Of a stretch of 64,000 bases of DNA, positions 51,342-60,089 are shown one piece after another. This DNA is from CBDAPX01 sp965198725 (GTDB lineage Bacteria; Pseudomonadota; Alphaproteobacteria; Rhodobacterales; Rhodobacteraceae), in NCBI GenBank assembly GCA_965198725.1, contig CBDAPX010000001.1, positions 248,001 to 312,000 of the forward strand, given 5' to 3'. The notes under the pieces were generated by a model, which worked only from the letters and a program-made list of their open reading frames with translations, searched no databases and was not told the origin of the DNA. Positions within the stretch are counted from its first letter, which is position 1. Every line of letters starts with the position of its first letter. The translations under genes were made by a program, and so were the position numbers.

Positions 51342-51384
51342 AATATGCAGTGACCCGCTCACATCTTCTGTGAACTGGATCACG
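51342..51384 (-). promoter_or_regulatory. CRP/FNR-type class II promoter of peptide gene C
   Basis: TGTGAACTGGATCACG (51369-51384; one mismatch to TGTGA-N6-TCACA) and the minus-strand -10-like CATATT (51342-51347), again 32 bp centre to centre. The dyad lies 30 bases beyond the hemF stop. Confidence 0.7.
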
Positions 51385-51413
51385 CAAAATGACACTTTAG
51401 AGAAAACCGGTGA

Positions 51414-52307
51414 TTACACCCATTTTGCCAAGGGCGGCAGGCTCATTAGAACCGCATTGGCATCATGACCCGTCTCAAGCCCGAACTTTGTCCCGCGATC
51501 ATAGACAAGGTTGTATTCGGCATAGAGCCCGCGATGTACCAGCTGCGCGTCTTTGTCTGCACCATCCCATGACTGAACGCGCCGCTTTTCGACCAAAGGC
51601 ACATAGGCCGGAAGGAAAGCGCGCCCGATATCCTGGGTCAGTGCGAAATCCGCCTGCCAATCCCCGCTGCACTGGTCATCCATGAAAATCCCGCCCACAC
51701 CGCGTGCGCGGTTTCGGTGCGGAATAAAGAAGTACTCATCTGCCCATGATTTAAGCCGCGGATAGAAATCTGTGCCATGCGGATCGAGATGCGCCTGCTG
51801 GGTCGCATGAAAATGCGCGGTGTCCTCATCGTATTCGATACAGGGGTTCAAATCGGACCCGCCGCCGAACCACCAAGCGTGCGGGGTCCAGAACATGCGC
51901 GTATTCATGTGGACCGCCGGGCAATGCGGGTTCTGCATATGTGCGACCAGACTGATCCCAGAGGCCCAGAACCTTGCGTCATCCTTCATTCCCGGAATGC
52001 CCTTGCGGGCAGCCATCGCCATTTGGGCACGTTCCCCCAAGGTGCCATAGACCTCGGACACGTTGACGCCGACCTTTTCAAATACACGGCCGCCGCGCAA
52101 CACGCTCATCAATCCGCCGCCCGCATCGCCACCATCATCGGCTGTACGCTTTGTCTCGGTCACCTCGAAAACGGCTGGCTCGGCATCGGACATCGGCCCG
52201 GAGGCGTGGTTTTGTTCCAACGCCTCGAACGCGGCGACGATCTGATCTCGCAACTCCCGGAACCACGCGGCTGCCGTTGCCTTTTCTGTTGCAAAATCTG
52301 ACGTCAT
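51414..52307 (-). CDS. hemF: Oxygen-dependent coproporphyrinogen III oxidase
   Basis: A 297-residue enzyme converting coproporphyrinogen III to protoporphyrinogen IX with O2. The start at 52307 (MTSDFATEKATAAAWF) is chosen by homology; the frame is open 38 codons further. Signature stretches: GGGLMSVLRGGRVFEKVGVN, HMNTRMFWTPHAWWFGGGSDLNP, HRNRARGVGGIFMDDQ, RRVQSWDGADKDAQLVHRG and YAEYNLVYDRGTKFGLETG. It lies 64 bases after the SDR gene on the same strand and may share its transcript. Confidence 0.96.
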   Translation of the reverse strand: MTSDFATEKATAAAWFRELRDQIVAAFEALEQNHASGPMSDAEPAVFEVTETKRTADDGGDAGGGLMSVLRGGRVFEKVGVNVSEVYGTLGERAQMAMAARKGIPGMKDDARFWASGISLVAHMQNPHCPAVHMNTRMFWTPHAWWFGGGSDLNPCIEYDEDTAHFHATQQAHLDPHGTDFYPRLKSWADEYFFIPHRNRARGVGGIFMDDQCSGDWQADFALTQDIGRAFLPAYVPLVEKRRVQSWDGADKDAQLVHRGLYAEYNLVYDRGTKFGLETGHDANAVLMSLPPLAKWV

Positions 52308-52371
52308 TCCAGTGTCCTTCAATCCCAAGGATGCGGTGCGATCCGCAATCTCTTTACTACTGTACCGGTTT

Positions 52372-53175
52372 CTAATGGGCCGGGGCCGAAACCGGGTCCA
52401 GCAATGTACGGCCCCCGTCAACCGTCAGAATTTGCCCCGTCATGAAACCTGACCCTTCGGACGCCAGGTATTGAACGGCATCGGCCAATTCGCCGGGTGC
52501 AGCGATGCGGGAGAGCGGCGTAAACTCTTCGATATTCATCCGGAAATCGCGGTTTTCCTTTAACGTTGATTTCAAGGATGCACTCATCACCGACCCCATC
52601 GCAACCGCGTTTACGCGGATCCGGTGGGGCGCAAGGGCCACAGCCATCGATCGTGTCAACTGATCAAGTGCCGCTGAACTGACCGAATAGGCCAAAAGAT
52701 CGGGGGGGGACTGACGAGCTGAGATCGACGAGAGGTTGATGATAGACCCCGCCTGACGATCATCGTCGCGCCCTTCGGATTGTTTGATCATGCGTTTGGC
52801 AACAAGCTGAGTCAGCCTGAGCGCGGGCACCATATTTTGGTTCAAAAGATCGATGACCGCATCGTCCTCGGGGTCCAAGGGATCTGACACAACAACCTGA
52901 CGTGCGCCATTGACCAGAACGTTTACCTCGTCAAACGCATCGATCGTGGCGGATAACAGGTTTGCAATCGTCAGGTTCTTGCGCAGGTCACCCGCGAAAT
53001 AACGGATATTGCTGTCTTCGGCGACATCCCCCAGCTCGTCCGCCAAGCGCCCCTCGTCCATGTCGGCGGACATGACATTCGCCCCGTTTTCGGCAAATTG
53101 ACGGCCAATCGCCAACCCGATCCCATTGGCCGCCCCGGTCACGATGGCGGTTTTTCCGGCGATGGAAAACGACAT
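52372..53175 (-). CDS. SDR family oxidoreductase lacking the catalytic lysine
   Basis: A 267-residue short-chain dehydrogenase-fold protein. The cofactor loop TGAANGIGLAIGRQF is near residue 14, the NAG-like position reads VNGARQ, Asn is in LNQNMVPAL, and the active-site Ser in INLSSISARQS. The Tyr motif is AYSVSSAALDQL, so the Lys of YxxxK is Ser. The C-terminal GGRTLL is typical. With Tyr and Ser kept but Lys absent, normal proton relay is impaired; it may be a divergent or non-catalytic member. Situated upstream of hemF. Confidence 0.85.
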   Translation of the reverse strand: MSFSIAGKTAIVTGAANGIGLAIGRQFAENGANVMSADMDEGRLADELGDVAEDSNIRYFAGDLRKNLTIANLLSATIDAFDEVNVLVNGARQVVVSDPLDPEDDAVIDLLNQNMVPALRLTQLVAKRMIKQSEGRDDDRQAGSIINLSSISARQSPPDLLAYSVSSAALDQLTRSMAVALAPHRIRVNAVAMGSVMSASLKSTLKENRDFRMNIEEFTPLSRIAAPGELADAVQYLASEGSGFMTGQILTVDGGRTLLDPVSAPAH

Positions 53176-53195
53176 TTGGATGTCTCCCTGAGTGG

Positions 53196-54200
53196 TTATC
53201 GGACGCTAGCGGACTTCGATCGTCTTGGCGAGCGGGCCGTGAGAATTTTGAACCGGTTGTCTCCGCCTACCTCTTGGACCGACGCGAACAGCTCATTCAG
53301 CCTGCTTTCGTACGGCAAATGGCGATTGGCCACCATCCAGAGCGTCCCGTTCGGACGCAGCACCTGCGCCGATGCCTCGATGAACTGACGGCCGATATCC
53401 GGTTCTGCATTTCGGCCGGTGTGAAACGGGGGGTTCATGATGACAGTTTCCACCGCTTCCGCCGGGCGCCATGTGGTGGCGTCCGCCCAATGGAAAACCG
53501 CCCGGTCGTCGGGTACGTTTTGCTTGGCGCAGTCCAATGCCAGTGCAGTTGCCTCAACCAGATGAACACTGGAAATCTTGGGTCGTGTTTTAAGAAGCTC
53601 AGCGGATAGGTACCCCCACCCGGCGCCAAGATCAGCCACCGATCCTTGCAGGTTCGGGGGCAGATGCGACGACAAAAGCCGCGAGGCTGGGTCCACATGC
53701 TCTGCCGAAAAGACCCCGGGAACGGTGTGGTAGCCATCCACCACCGTTTCGGCGGAGGGTGCCCAAGCGTCCAGCGCCCCTTTGAAATCCGTCGCATCAA
53801 TGGAAAAGAGCTTGCCATCCGCTTTGGCAATCGCGGGCGTCACGGGACCGATGCGCTTCAGCTCTTTCAACACGCCATCGACGCCATCGGTCTTTGCCCC
53901 ATCAATCACGACACGACCATACGTCGTCTGAACAGCCTTCCAGATCAGGTTGCGCGACTGGGCCTTTGACCTTTGCAGGAACACAACGGATTGCGCGACA
54001 GGTTCATCGCTTGGTCGCACAACGGTCGAAAACCCATTTTGAGCCCAGTGTTCGAACCATGGACGAAACGGTTGAACGATCTCTGACCCCTCGGGCGAAA
54101 AATCATTCAGAACCGCCTGAGGGCTGGGCAAGAAGAACCGGGTCGGGCGTGACGGATCAATCTCACCCGTGGGCAGCAGCAATGACAATCTGGGCGACAC
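53196..54200 (-). CDS. rsmC: Class I SAM-dependent methyltransferase, RsmC-like
   Basis: A 334-residue protein with two MTS-like domains, like the 16S rRNA G1207 methyltransferase RsmC. The degenerate N-terminal domain (FEHWAQNGFSTVVRP...) is followed by the catalytic domain with VADLGAGWGYLSAELL (SAM motif I, near residue 195) and the target-base motif VIMNPPFHTGR near 260. GTG start nine bases after the clpS stop, so co-transcribed with clpS. Assignment to the exact rRNA position is by family only. Confidence 0.85.
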   Translation of the reverse strand: MSPRLSLLLPTGEIDPSRPTRFFLPSPQAVLNDFSPEGSEIVQPFRPWFEHWAQNGFSTVVRPSDEPVAQSVVFLQRSKAQSRNLIWKAVQTTYGRVVIDGAKTDGVDGVLKELKRIGPVTPAIAKADGKLFSIDATDFKGALDAWAPSAETVVDGYHTVPGVFSAEHVDPASRLLSSHLPPNLQGSVADLGAGWGYLSAELLKTRPKISSVHLVEATALALDCAKQNVPDDRAVFHWADATTWRPAEAVETVIMNPPFHTGRNAEPDIGRQFIEASAQVLRPNGTLWMVANRHLPYESRLNELFASVQEVGGDNRFKILTARSPRRSKSASVR

Positions 54201-54209
54201 AGCGAACCG

Positions 54210-54530
54210 TCACGCTTCTTTTTCCATCGTGCATTGCAGCGGATGTTGATGACGCCGGGCAAAATCCATCACTTGGCCCACTTTGGTCTCGGCAATCTCA
54301 TGGCTGAACACCCCAACTACGGCGAGGCCCTTTTTATGGACCGTCAACATGATCTCAAACGCTTGAGCATGGTTCATGCCAAAGAACCGTTCCAGAACAT
54401 GCACAACGAATTCCATCGGCGTGTAATCGTCATTCAACAACAGCACCTTGTACAAAGGCGGTCGTTTGGTTTTCGGACGCGTTTGCGTGATGACGGAAGC
54501 TTCGTCATCGTCTTTTGGGTCGTCCGACAT
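54210..54530 (-). CDS. clpS: ATP-dependent Clp protease adaptor ClpS
   Basis: A 106-residue adaptor delivering N-degron substrates to ClpAP. After an acidic N-terminus, the core shows PPLYKVLLLNDDYTPMEFVV, FFGMNHAQAFEIMLTVHKKG and EIAETKVGQVMDFARRHQHPLQC. The conserved NDDYTPM loop and the Met/His specificity-pocket residues are present. The start at 54530 (MSDDPKDDD) follows the family. Upstream of and coupled to the rsmC-like gene; clpA is not in the window. Confidence 0.95.
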   Translation of the reverse strand: MSDDPKDDDEASVITQTRPKTKRPPLYKVLLLNDDYTPMEFVVHVLERFFGMNHAQAFEIMLTVHKKGLAVVGVFSHEIAETKVGQVMDFARRHQHPLQCTMEKEA

Positions 54531-54638
54531 GAAAAGCGGTTCTAGCAACATCCAGCGGCTCTTGGGGGTTCAGGTTTCCAAGTGTTTGACGCTTATATAT
54601 CGTTCATACACGTTTAGAAAAGGGAAAGAACGCCACAG

Positions 54639-55339
54639 ATGCCGCTGCGTTCACTGACAACGATCGGGTTTGATGCCGATGACACACTTTGGCACAACGA
54701 GCGTTTCTTTCAACTGACGCAGGAAAGGTTCACAGACCTGCTGCAGGACTACACCGATCCCGACCATTTGTCCGAACGGCTCTTGGCGGCAGAGCGGCGC
54801 AACCTTGGACATTACGGTTACGGGGTCAAAGGGTTCGTCTTGTCGATGATTGAAACGGCTATTGAGGTCACGGATCAAAGGGTACCGGCCACGGTCATTT
54901 CAGAGCTTTTGGAAGCCGGACAAGACATGCTGCGCCATCCAATAGAGTTGCTGCCGCACGCACAGGACGTGGTCGAAGCTTTGTCAGATCACTATCGGGT
55001 TTTGCTGATCACAAAGGGCGATCTTTTGGACCAGGAACGCAAGTTGGCCCAATCTGGATTAGGCGACCTGTTTGACGGCGTCGAAATTGTCTCGAAAAAA
55101 ATCATGAGACTTATCAGGACATCTTTTTGCGGCATGGCGACGGGCCGGACCATGCGATGATGGTCGGCAATTCCATGCGGTCGGATGTCGTGCCGATGGT
55201 CGCCGCCGGTGGTTGGGGCGTGTTTGTGCCCCACGGGTTGGAATGGGCCATTGAACGCGCCGATCCGCCGGATCATTCGCCCCGGTTTCATAAGATCGAT
55301 CATCTTGGGCATCTGCCCGCGCTGATTGACGATTTATAA
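54639..55339 (+). pseudogene. HAD-family hydrolase with a frameshift in an A7 run
   Basis: The first frame (from ATG 54639) encodes a haloacid-dehalogenase-fold start with motif I FDADDTLWHN and motif II LLITKGD, up to EIVSKK. After the run of seven A (55095-55101) the coding signal moves to another frame (HETYQDIFLRHGDGPDH, then motif IV MVGNSMRSDVVPMVAAGGWG) ending at 55339. One extra A restores a 233-codon gene. It is a phosphatase of unknown substrate in the YjjG-like group. Explanations: one-base deletion, sequencing error in the homopolymer, or transcriptional/ribosomal slippage on A7. Confidence 0.85.
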
Positions 55340-55548
55340 ACCAAGCGCTGACATACATATTCTAGATACGGAGCGCGTGAAACGCACCAAATCTGGTCCA
55401 ATTCTGGGCATTGTGCGAGAAAGCCACTTTTAAACGTCCTCAATTCAACATGTTATTTGCTTTGAACCCGTGCTGTGGTACGCTTTGGCAAAACAATTCA
55501 CTGGTAAGCTGGAAAACCAGCGACCTGAGGCAGACAGAGGCAGATATC

Positions 55549-56946
55549 GTGCAGGTTCGGCGCTACCGACCCGCCCATTTGGGCATCCTTTTCTTAGGCA
55601 TTGTATGGCTTTGCGTGATCATACCGTTGAGCGCGGCAGCAGCGCCGTATGCGGCCGTGGTCATGGACGCGAGGAATGGCGAAGTATTGCATGCACGAAA
55701 TGCTGACACGCGATTGCATCCCGCATCGCTGACAAAGATGATGACGCTGTACATCGCGTTTCAAGCTGTCCAAAACGGCGAGATTTCGCTGGATGACAAG
55801 GTGCGGATTTCGAAAAATGCGGCTGCAGAACCTCCCTCGAAGCTGGGCTTGAAATCTGGCAGTCGGATTGCGTTCCGGTATCTGATCCGGGCAGCCGCGG
55901 TCAAATCCGCCAATGACGCGGCAACGGCAATTGGTGAAGCAGTGTCCGGCAGTGAGGCCGCATTTGCGCGCCGGATGAACCGGACGGCAAAACAGCTGGG
56001 CATGACCCGGACAACATTCAAAAACGCACATGGCCTGACCGAAACTGGTCACCTGTCAACAGCGCGGGACATGACCATTCTGGGTCGCCACCTGCTTTAT
56101 GACTACCCCCAATACTACAATATCTTCTCCCGTCGTTCGACGCATGCGGGCCTTAAATCAGTCAACAACACCAATCGACGTCTTCTGGACGCCTATCGGG
56201 GTGCCGACGGGATCAAGACTGGGTATACGCGTGCGGCGGGTTTCAATCTTGTGGCCTCAGCCGAACGCGGCAGCGAGCGGGTCATTGCAACCGTGTTCGG
56301 CGGGAAATCGACCGCATCCAGAAACGCCCGTGTGGCTGAGCTCTTGGACATGGGGTTCTCGCGCGCGCCCAGCCGCACGGCTTTGCGCAAACCTACTCCG
56401 CCGAAATACCTCGCCAATGCGGGTACCGCTGATGGGACAAGCGGACGGACGGTCCGTGTGAGCGGGTTGATCAAGTCCAGCGTTCGCCCAAAAGCACGCA
56501 GTTTTAATACCCCAATTCAGGTCGCCCAGAACGACACGGATGCCATCGCCAAGACGGCCAGTGCCGACGAAAAGGCCATTCAGGCTACTATTGCAGAAGT
56601 CGTCGCCGCAGCCGTTGACACAAGTTCTCCACGCCCCGGTGCACGGCCGACCAATGTCAATGCGATCACAGAGCCCGAGATTGTCACTCGGTTGTCGACC
56701 TCGGATGGGAGCCAGCACTGGGGCATTAATGTCGGACGCTATGGCAGCCGGTATGAGGCCGAAAAGGTCTTACTGCGGACCGCGCTGTCCGAGATGTCGA
56801 CACTCGACGGCACCCTGCGCAAGGTCGTGCAGACATCCCGCGGGTTCGATGCGAATTTCCTTGGGATGACCCGCGAAAGCGCAGACCTCGCCTGTCGCCG
56901 CCTTCAGGCGCGCAACGTTACCTGTTTTATGGTCGGCCCGTCCTAG
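55549..56946 (+). CDS. D-alanyl-D-alanine carboxypeptidase with SPOR domain
   Basis: A 465-residue serine peptidase trimming peptidoglycan stem peptides. The start is GTG 55549 with AGAGG upstream and a signal peptide ending SAAAA; longer open sequence upstream has no similarity. Penicillin-binding motifs: SxxK in ASLTKMMTLY, SxN in KSANDAATAIGE, KTG in DGIKTGYTRAAGFN. A Thr/Ser/Pro-rich linker leads to a C-terminal SPOR domain (HWGINVGRYGSRYEAEKVLL ... ACRRLQARNVTCFMV) that binds denuded glycans at the septum, so it probably acts in cell division. Typical of Rhodobacterales. Confidence 0.93.
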   Translation: MQVRRYRPAHLGILFLGIVWLCVIIPLSAAAAPYAAVVMDARNGEVLHARNADTRLHPASLTKMMTLYIAFQAVQNGEISLDDKVRISKNAAAEPPSKLGLKSGSRIAFRYLIRAAAVKSANDAATAIGEAVSGSEAAFARRMNRTAKQLGMTRTTFKNAHGLTETGHLSTARDMTILGRHLLYDYPQYYNIFSRRSTHAGLKSVNNTNRRLLDAYRGADGIKTGYTRAAGFNLVASAERGSERVIATVFGGKSTASRNARVAELLDMGFSRAPSRTALRKPTPPKYLANAGTADGTSGRTVRVSGLIKSSVRPKARSFNTPIQVAQNDTDAIAKTASADEKAIQATIAEVVAAAVDTSSPRPGARPTNVNAITEPEIVTRLSTSDGSQHWGINVGRYGSRYEAEKVLLRTALSEMSTLDGTLRKVVQTSRGFDANFLGMTRESADLACRRLQARNVTCFMVGPS

Positions 56947-56955
56947 CGGTCTGAC

Positions 56956-57588
56956 CTAAAACTTAATCGCCGCCACAAATCGAGCCGGCGCGTTATCGGG
57001 AAACCCCTCGCTTTCCACAACCTCAAATCCGGCAGACAGCAACCCGTCCTCGATGATCTTGGTGGTCAAAAAGCTCAGATGGGGCGCACCCAGAAATCGG
57101 CGCATGGCAAAAATGAACGGCTTAAGATAGGCACTGCGTTCGCCAAGGCAGACGGTGTGTGACACGAAAACGCCGCCCGGTTTCAAGGCTTTATGAACAA
57201 CGCTCAGAAAAGCTGGTAAATCCTCGATCAAATGCAACAGACGAAAGCCTGTGATGGCGTCGTAACCGTCCGTTTCCACGAGCAGTTGGTGGAAATCAGC
57301 CTGCAAGAATCGCGCGTTCTTGATTCCGTCTTTCAAACCGCCACCCCGGGCAACGCCGATCATAGCCGGTGACAAATCAACGCCGACGATGCGGTCAACA
57401 TGCGGAGCAAGCAAAAGCGTGTTTGTTCCTGTAGCACATCCCAGATCCAGCACGCGGTCCCGCGGGCTCAGGTAGTGGCGGCTTTTGTCAATGAGCCGTT
57501 GATGGGCCGCGGTATCTTTTACCGGGGAACGAGAATACCGTTCCGCCAGTTTGTCCCAATAGTCCGTTCCGTTCTGTTGACGTGCCAC
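56956..57588 (-). CDS. Class I SAM-dependent methyltransferase
   Basis: About 210 residues from GTG 57588, where family-like sequence begins (ARQQNGTDYWDKLAERYSRSP); a TTG at 57678 would add 30 residues. Motif I is VLDLGCATGTNTLLLAPHVD, the acidic end of strand 2 is VGVDLSPAMI, and LKPGGVFVSHT follows. The type resembles ubiquinone/menaquinone or small-molecule methyltransferases (Methyltransf_11). Substrate unknown. Convergent with the carboxypeptidase gene. Confidence 0.82.
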   Translation of the reverse strand: MARQQNGTDYWDKLAERYSRSPVKDTAAHQRLIDKSRHYLSPRDRVLDLGCATGTNTLLLAPHVDRIVGVDLSPAMIGVARGGGLKDGIKNARFLQADFHQLLVETDGYDAITGFRLLHLIEDLPAFLSVVHKALKPGGVFVSHTVCLGERSAYLKPFIFAMRRFLGAPHLSFLTTKIIEDGLLSAGFEVVESEGFPDNAPARFVAAIKF

Positions 57589-57732
57589 AGCCTGCCGTCT
57601 CGTTGTCGCTTCATTCGGGCACAAAAGCGAAAAAGGTTTAAGTTTCGCTTTTTGCCTGCCAAACCGCGGCTTACTCAAAAACCTCAGGTTTCAATTGGCG
57701 ATCGTACGATCTTTTGAACCCAAGTAAACGGA

Positions 57733-57891
57733 TCAACGCTTTGGCTTATCATCCCATTCGTCGCTGAGAATTCTGCGCGCGTTTCCCTCTGGGTCGTCAT
57801 ATTGATTGGAACGTACCGTGTAGACAAACGCAATCAAGCCGACCGCGCCCAGAAAGATCGAAATGGGTATTAAGTAGGCAAGAACCGTCAT
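57733..57891 (-). CDS. ccoS: cbb3-type cytochrome oxidase assembly protein CcoS
   Basis: A 52-residue protein with one N-terminal membrane helix (MTVLAYLIPISIFLGAVGLI) followed by AFVYTVRSNQYDDPEGNARR and the DEWDD end; the tract N-x-Q-YDDPEG-A-R-IL is diagnostic of CcoS. It begins two bases after the ccoI stop, closing the ccoGHIS cluster. CcoS is needed to insert cofactors into the cbb3 oxidase. Confidence 0.92.
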   Translation of the reverse strand: MTVLAYLIPISIFLGAVGLIAFVYTVRSNQYDDPEGNARRILSDEWDDKPKR

Positions 57892-57893
57892 CG

Positions 57894-60089
57894 TCACCTC
57901 ACACGCAGCGCGTTAACAGAAACGGTAACCGAACTCAGCGACATCGCCAAGGCCGCGATCAATGGGGTCGCCAGACCGGCAAAGGCCAGCGGAACGGCGA
58001 TGATGTTGTAGACGGTCGCAATCCGAAAATTCTCGCGGATGCGCGCGGTCGCTTTGCGCGCCACCCGACAGGCATCCGCAACCGGTGACAGGTCTTGGCC
58101 CAAGAGCACAATATCAGAGGCCACGCGCGCCGCGTCCAGCGCGCTGGCAGGCGCGATAGAGGCGTTTGCCTGTGTCAACGCCACAGTGTCGTTCAGCCCG
58201 TCGCCAACCATCAGAACATTCCGTCCGGACTGTTGCAGAGCCTTAATTTCCTGCGCTTTTTCGGCGGGGCTCACCTGAGCCTTCCAGGTTTCAATACCCA
58301 GCTTTGCAGCCATCTTTTCAACCACCGCAGGCGCGTCACCAGACAACAGGATCACGGATTTGTTGTCGCGTTGCAGGGCCGCAACCGCATCCTGTGCCCC
58401 GGGTCGCAGTGTATCGGAAAACGAAAATCCAATGGGGGCGGCGCCGCCGATTTGCAACCAGCATCGGGTGTCGTCGCTGACCGGTGCACCAACCCAATCG
58501 GCCCGGCCCAGCCGTATGGACTGACCGCCCGCATAGCCTTCCAACCCATAACCCGGCCGCTCAGAGATATCCGTCACCTGCGCCGCCGGAACATCCGCGT
58601 CCGCAATTGCCTTGGCCAAAGCGACCGAAAGGGGATGCACCGAGCATTCCGCCAACGCCCGCGCCAGGCCCAGGGCACTCGGATCAATGTCACTCAACCC
58701 CTCAACCACCGGCGTTCCGTGGGTCAGCGTCCCGGTTTTGTCAAAAACCACGGTATCAACCTGCGCCAGACGTTCCAGCGCCGTTGGGTCCTTGATCAAC
58801 AGCCCTTTTCGAAAAAGCAGCCCCGACGCCGCAGTGGTCACAGCCGGGACCGCCAACCCCAAAGCGCACGGGCAGGTGATGATCAGAACCGCCGCCGCGA
58901 TATTCAACGACACCCGCACATCACCGGAATACAACAACCAGCCCAGAAAGCTCAGAGCCGACAGGATATGAACCCCGGGCGCATAGAGTTTGGCGGCACG
59001 ATCCGCCAGCGACGTATAGCGGGACCGCCCGCTTTCGGCGACCGCGACCAGCTCTGCCATTTTGTGCAAAGACGTTTCCGGGCCGACCATGGTTGCCCGG
59101 ACCAGCAATGGACCGGTCAAATTGATCTCGCCAGCACTGACCGTTTGTCCCGGCGCGATCACGACCGGCAGAGTTTCACCGGTCAACAGAGACCGGTCCA
59201 GCTCGGATCGTCCGTCGATGACGACCCCATCGATGGGAATCCGTCCACCCGGACGAATATGCACGATGTCAGACACCGCCACCTCAGAGGCCGCGACCTC
59301 AACCTCTTGCCCTTCACGCACCAGCCGGACACGCGGGACTTCCAACGCGGACAGTTCCTGCGCCGCGGACCGCGCCGCCGACCGTGCCCGATAGTCGAGG
59401 TATCGCCCGATCAACAAAAAGAAGGTCAGCGTCAGGGCCGCATCGAAATAGGCGTGTTTGCCTGACAGCGCCGTTTCCCAAACCGATGTCACAAGCGCCA
59501 GAAGAATGGCCAGGACAATCGGCACATCCATGTTCAAACGCCCCACCCGCAGCGCCGACCACGCATTCTTGAAAAACGGCTGCGCGCAAAAGGCAATCGC
59601 GGGCAAGGCGATGGCCGCTGAAATCCAGTGGAACATATCCCGCGTCGCATCCGCAGCACCGGACCAAACCGACACTGACAGCAGCATCACGTTCATCGAG
59701 GCAAAGCCCGCCACAGCCAGCCGCATCAACAGGTCGCGTCCCGCTGTATCCCGGCCTGTCGCCGCCAGCACATCGGGGTCCAGCGCATGCGCCTCATACC
59801 CACGTGTTGCCAGCAAAGAGATCAACTCTTCCGGATCGGCGTCCGCCTGTGCCGAAATCTGAACGCGCTTGAGGGTCAGGTTCACGCGCGCCGAAGCCAC
59901 ATCGGGGTGGCACGACAACGCGGTTTCCACACCCGCAATGCAGTTTTGACAATGAATGCCCGGAAGCGACAGGAACAGGGTCTGCGGCCCCTCCGTCACA
60001 GGTTCGACCCGACGCGGCGGAACGGCGCTGCATCCCGCACAGGCCGCCGCGGGGGGCGGGCCGCTTATGCTGACCTCACCGCTCGACAT
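57894..60089 (-). CDS. ccoI: Copper-translocating P-type ATPase CcoI (FixI)
   Basis: A 731-residue P1B-type ATPase supplying copper for cbb3 oxidase. The N-terminus has a Cys-rich stretch (ACAGCSA), and the HMA domain has GIHCQNCIAGVE near residue 45. Eight membrane segments are expected. The transport motif TCPCALGLAVPA is near residue 415, phosphorylation Asp in FDKTGTLTHG, actuator LLTGETLPV, and hinge MVGDGLNDTVAL. It overlaps ccoH by 14 bases. Confidence 0.95.
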   Translation of the reverse strand: MSSGEVSISGPPPAAACAGCSAVPPRRVEPVTEGPQTLFLSLPGIHCQNCIAGVETALSCHPDVASARVNLTLKRVQISAQADADPEELISLLATRGYEAHALDPDVLAATGRDTAGRDLLMRLAVAGFASMNVMLLSVSVWSGAADATRDMFHWISAAIALPAIAFCAQPFFKNAWSALRVGRLNMDVPIVLAILLALVTSVWETALSGKHAYFDAALTLTFFLLIGRYLDYRARSAARSAAQELSALEVPRVRLVREGQEVEVAASEVAVSDIVHIRPGGRIPIDGVVIDGRSELDRSLLTGETLPVVIAPGQTVSAGEINLTGPLLVRATMVGPETSLHKMAELVAVAESGRSRYTSLADRAAKLYAPGVHILSALSFLGWLLYSGDVRVSLNIAAAVLIITCPCALGLAVPAVTTAASGLLFRKGLLIKDPTALERLAQVDTVVFDKTGTLTHGTPVVEGLSDIDPSALGLARALAECSVHPLSVALAKAIADADVPAAQVTDISERPGYGLEGYAGGQSIRLGRADWVGAPVSDDTRCWLQIGGAAPIGFSFSDTLRPGAQDAVAALQRDNKSVILLSGDAPAVVEKMAAKLGIETWKAQVSPAEKAQEIKALQQSGRNVLMVGDGLNDTVALTQANASIAPASALDAARVASDIVLLGQDLSPVADACRVARKATARIRENFRIATVYNIIAVPLAFAGLATPLIAALAMSLSSVTVSVNALRVR

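Noticed and set aside
58095..59465. 456-codon plus-strand frame opposite ccoI
   Set aside because: Shadow of a well-supported copper ATPase gene.
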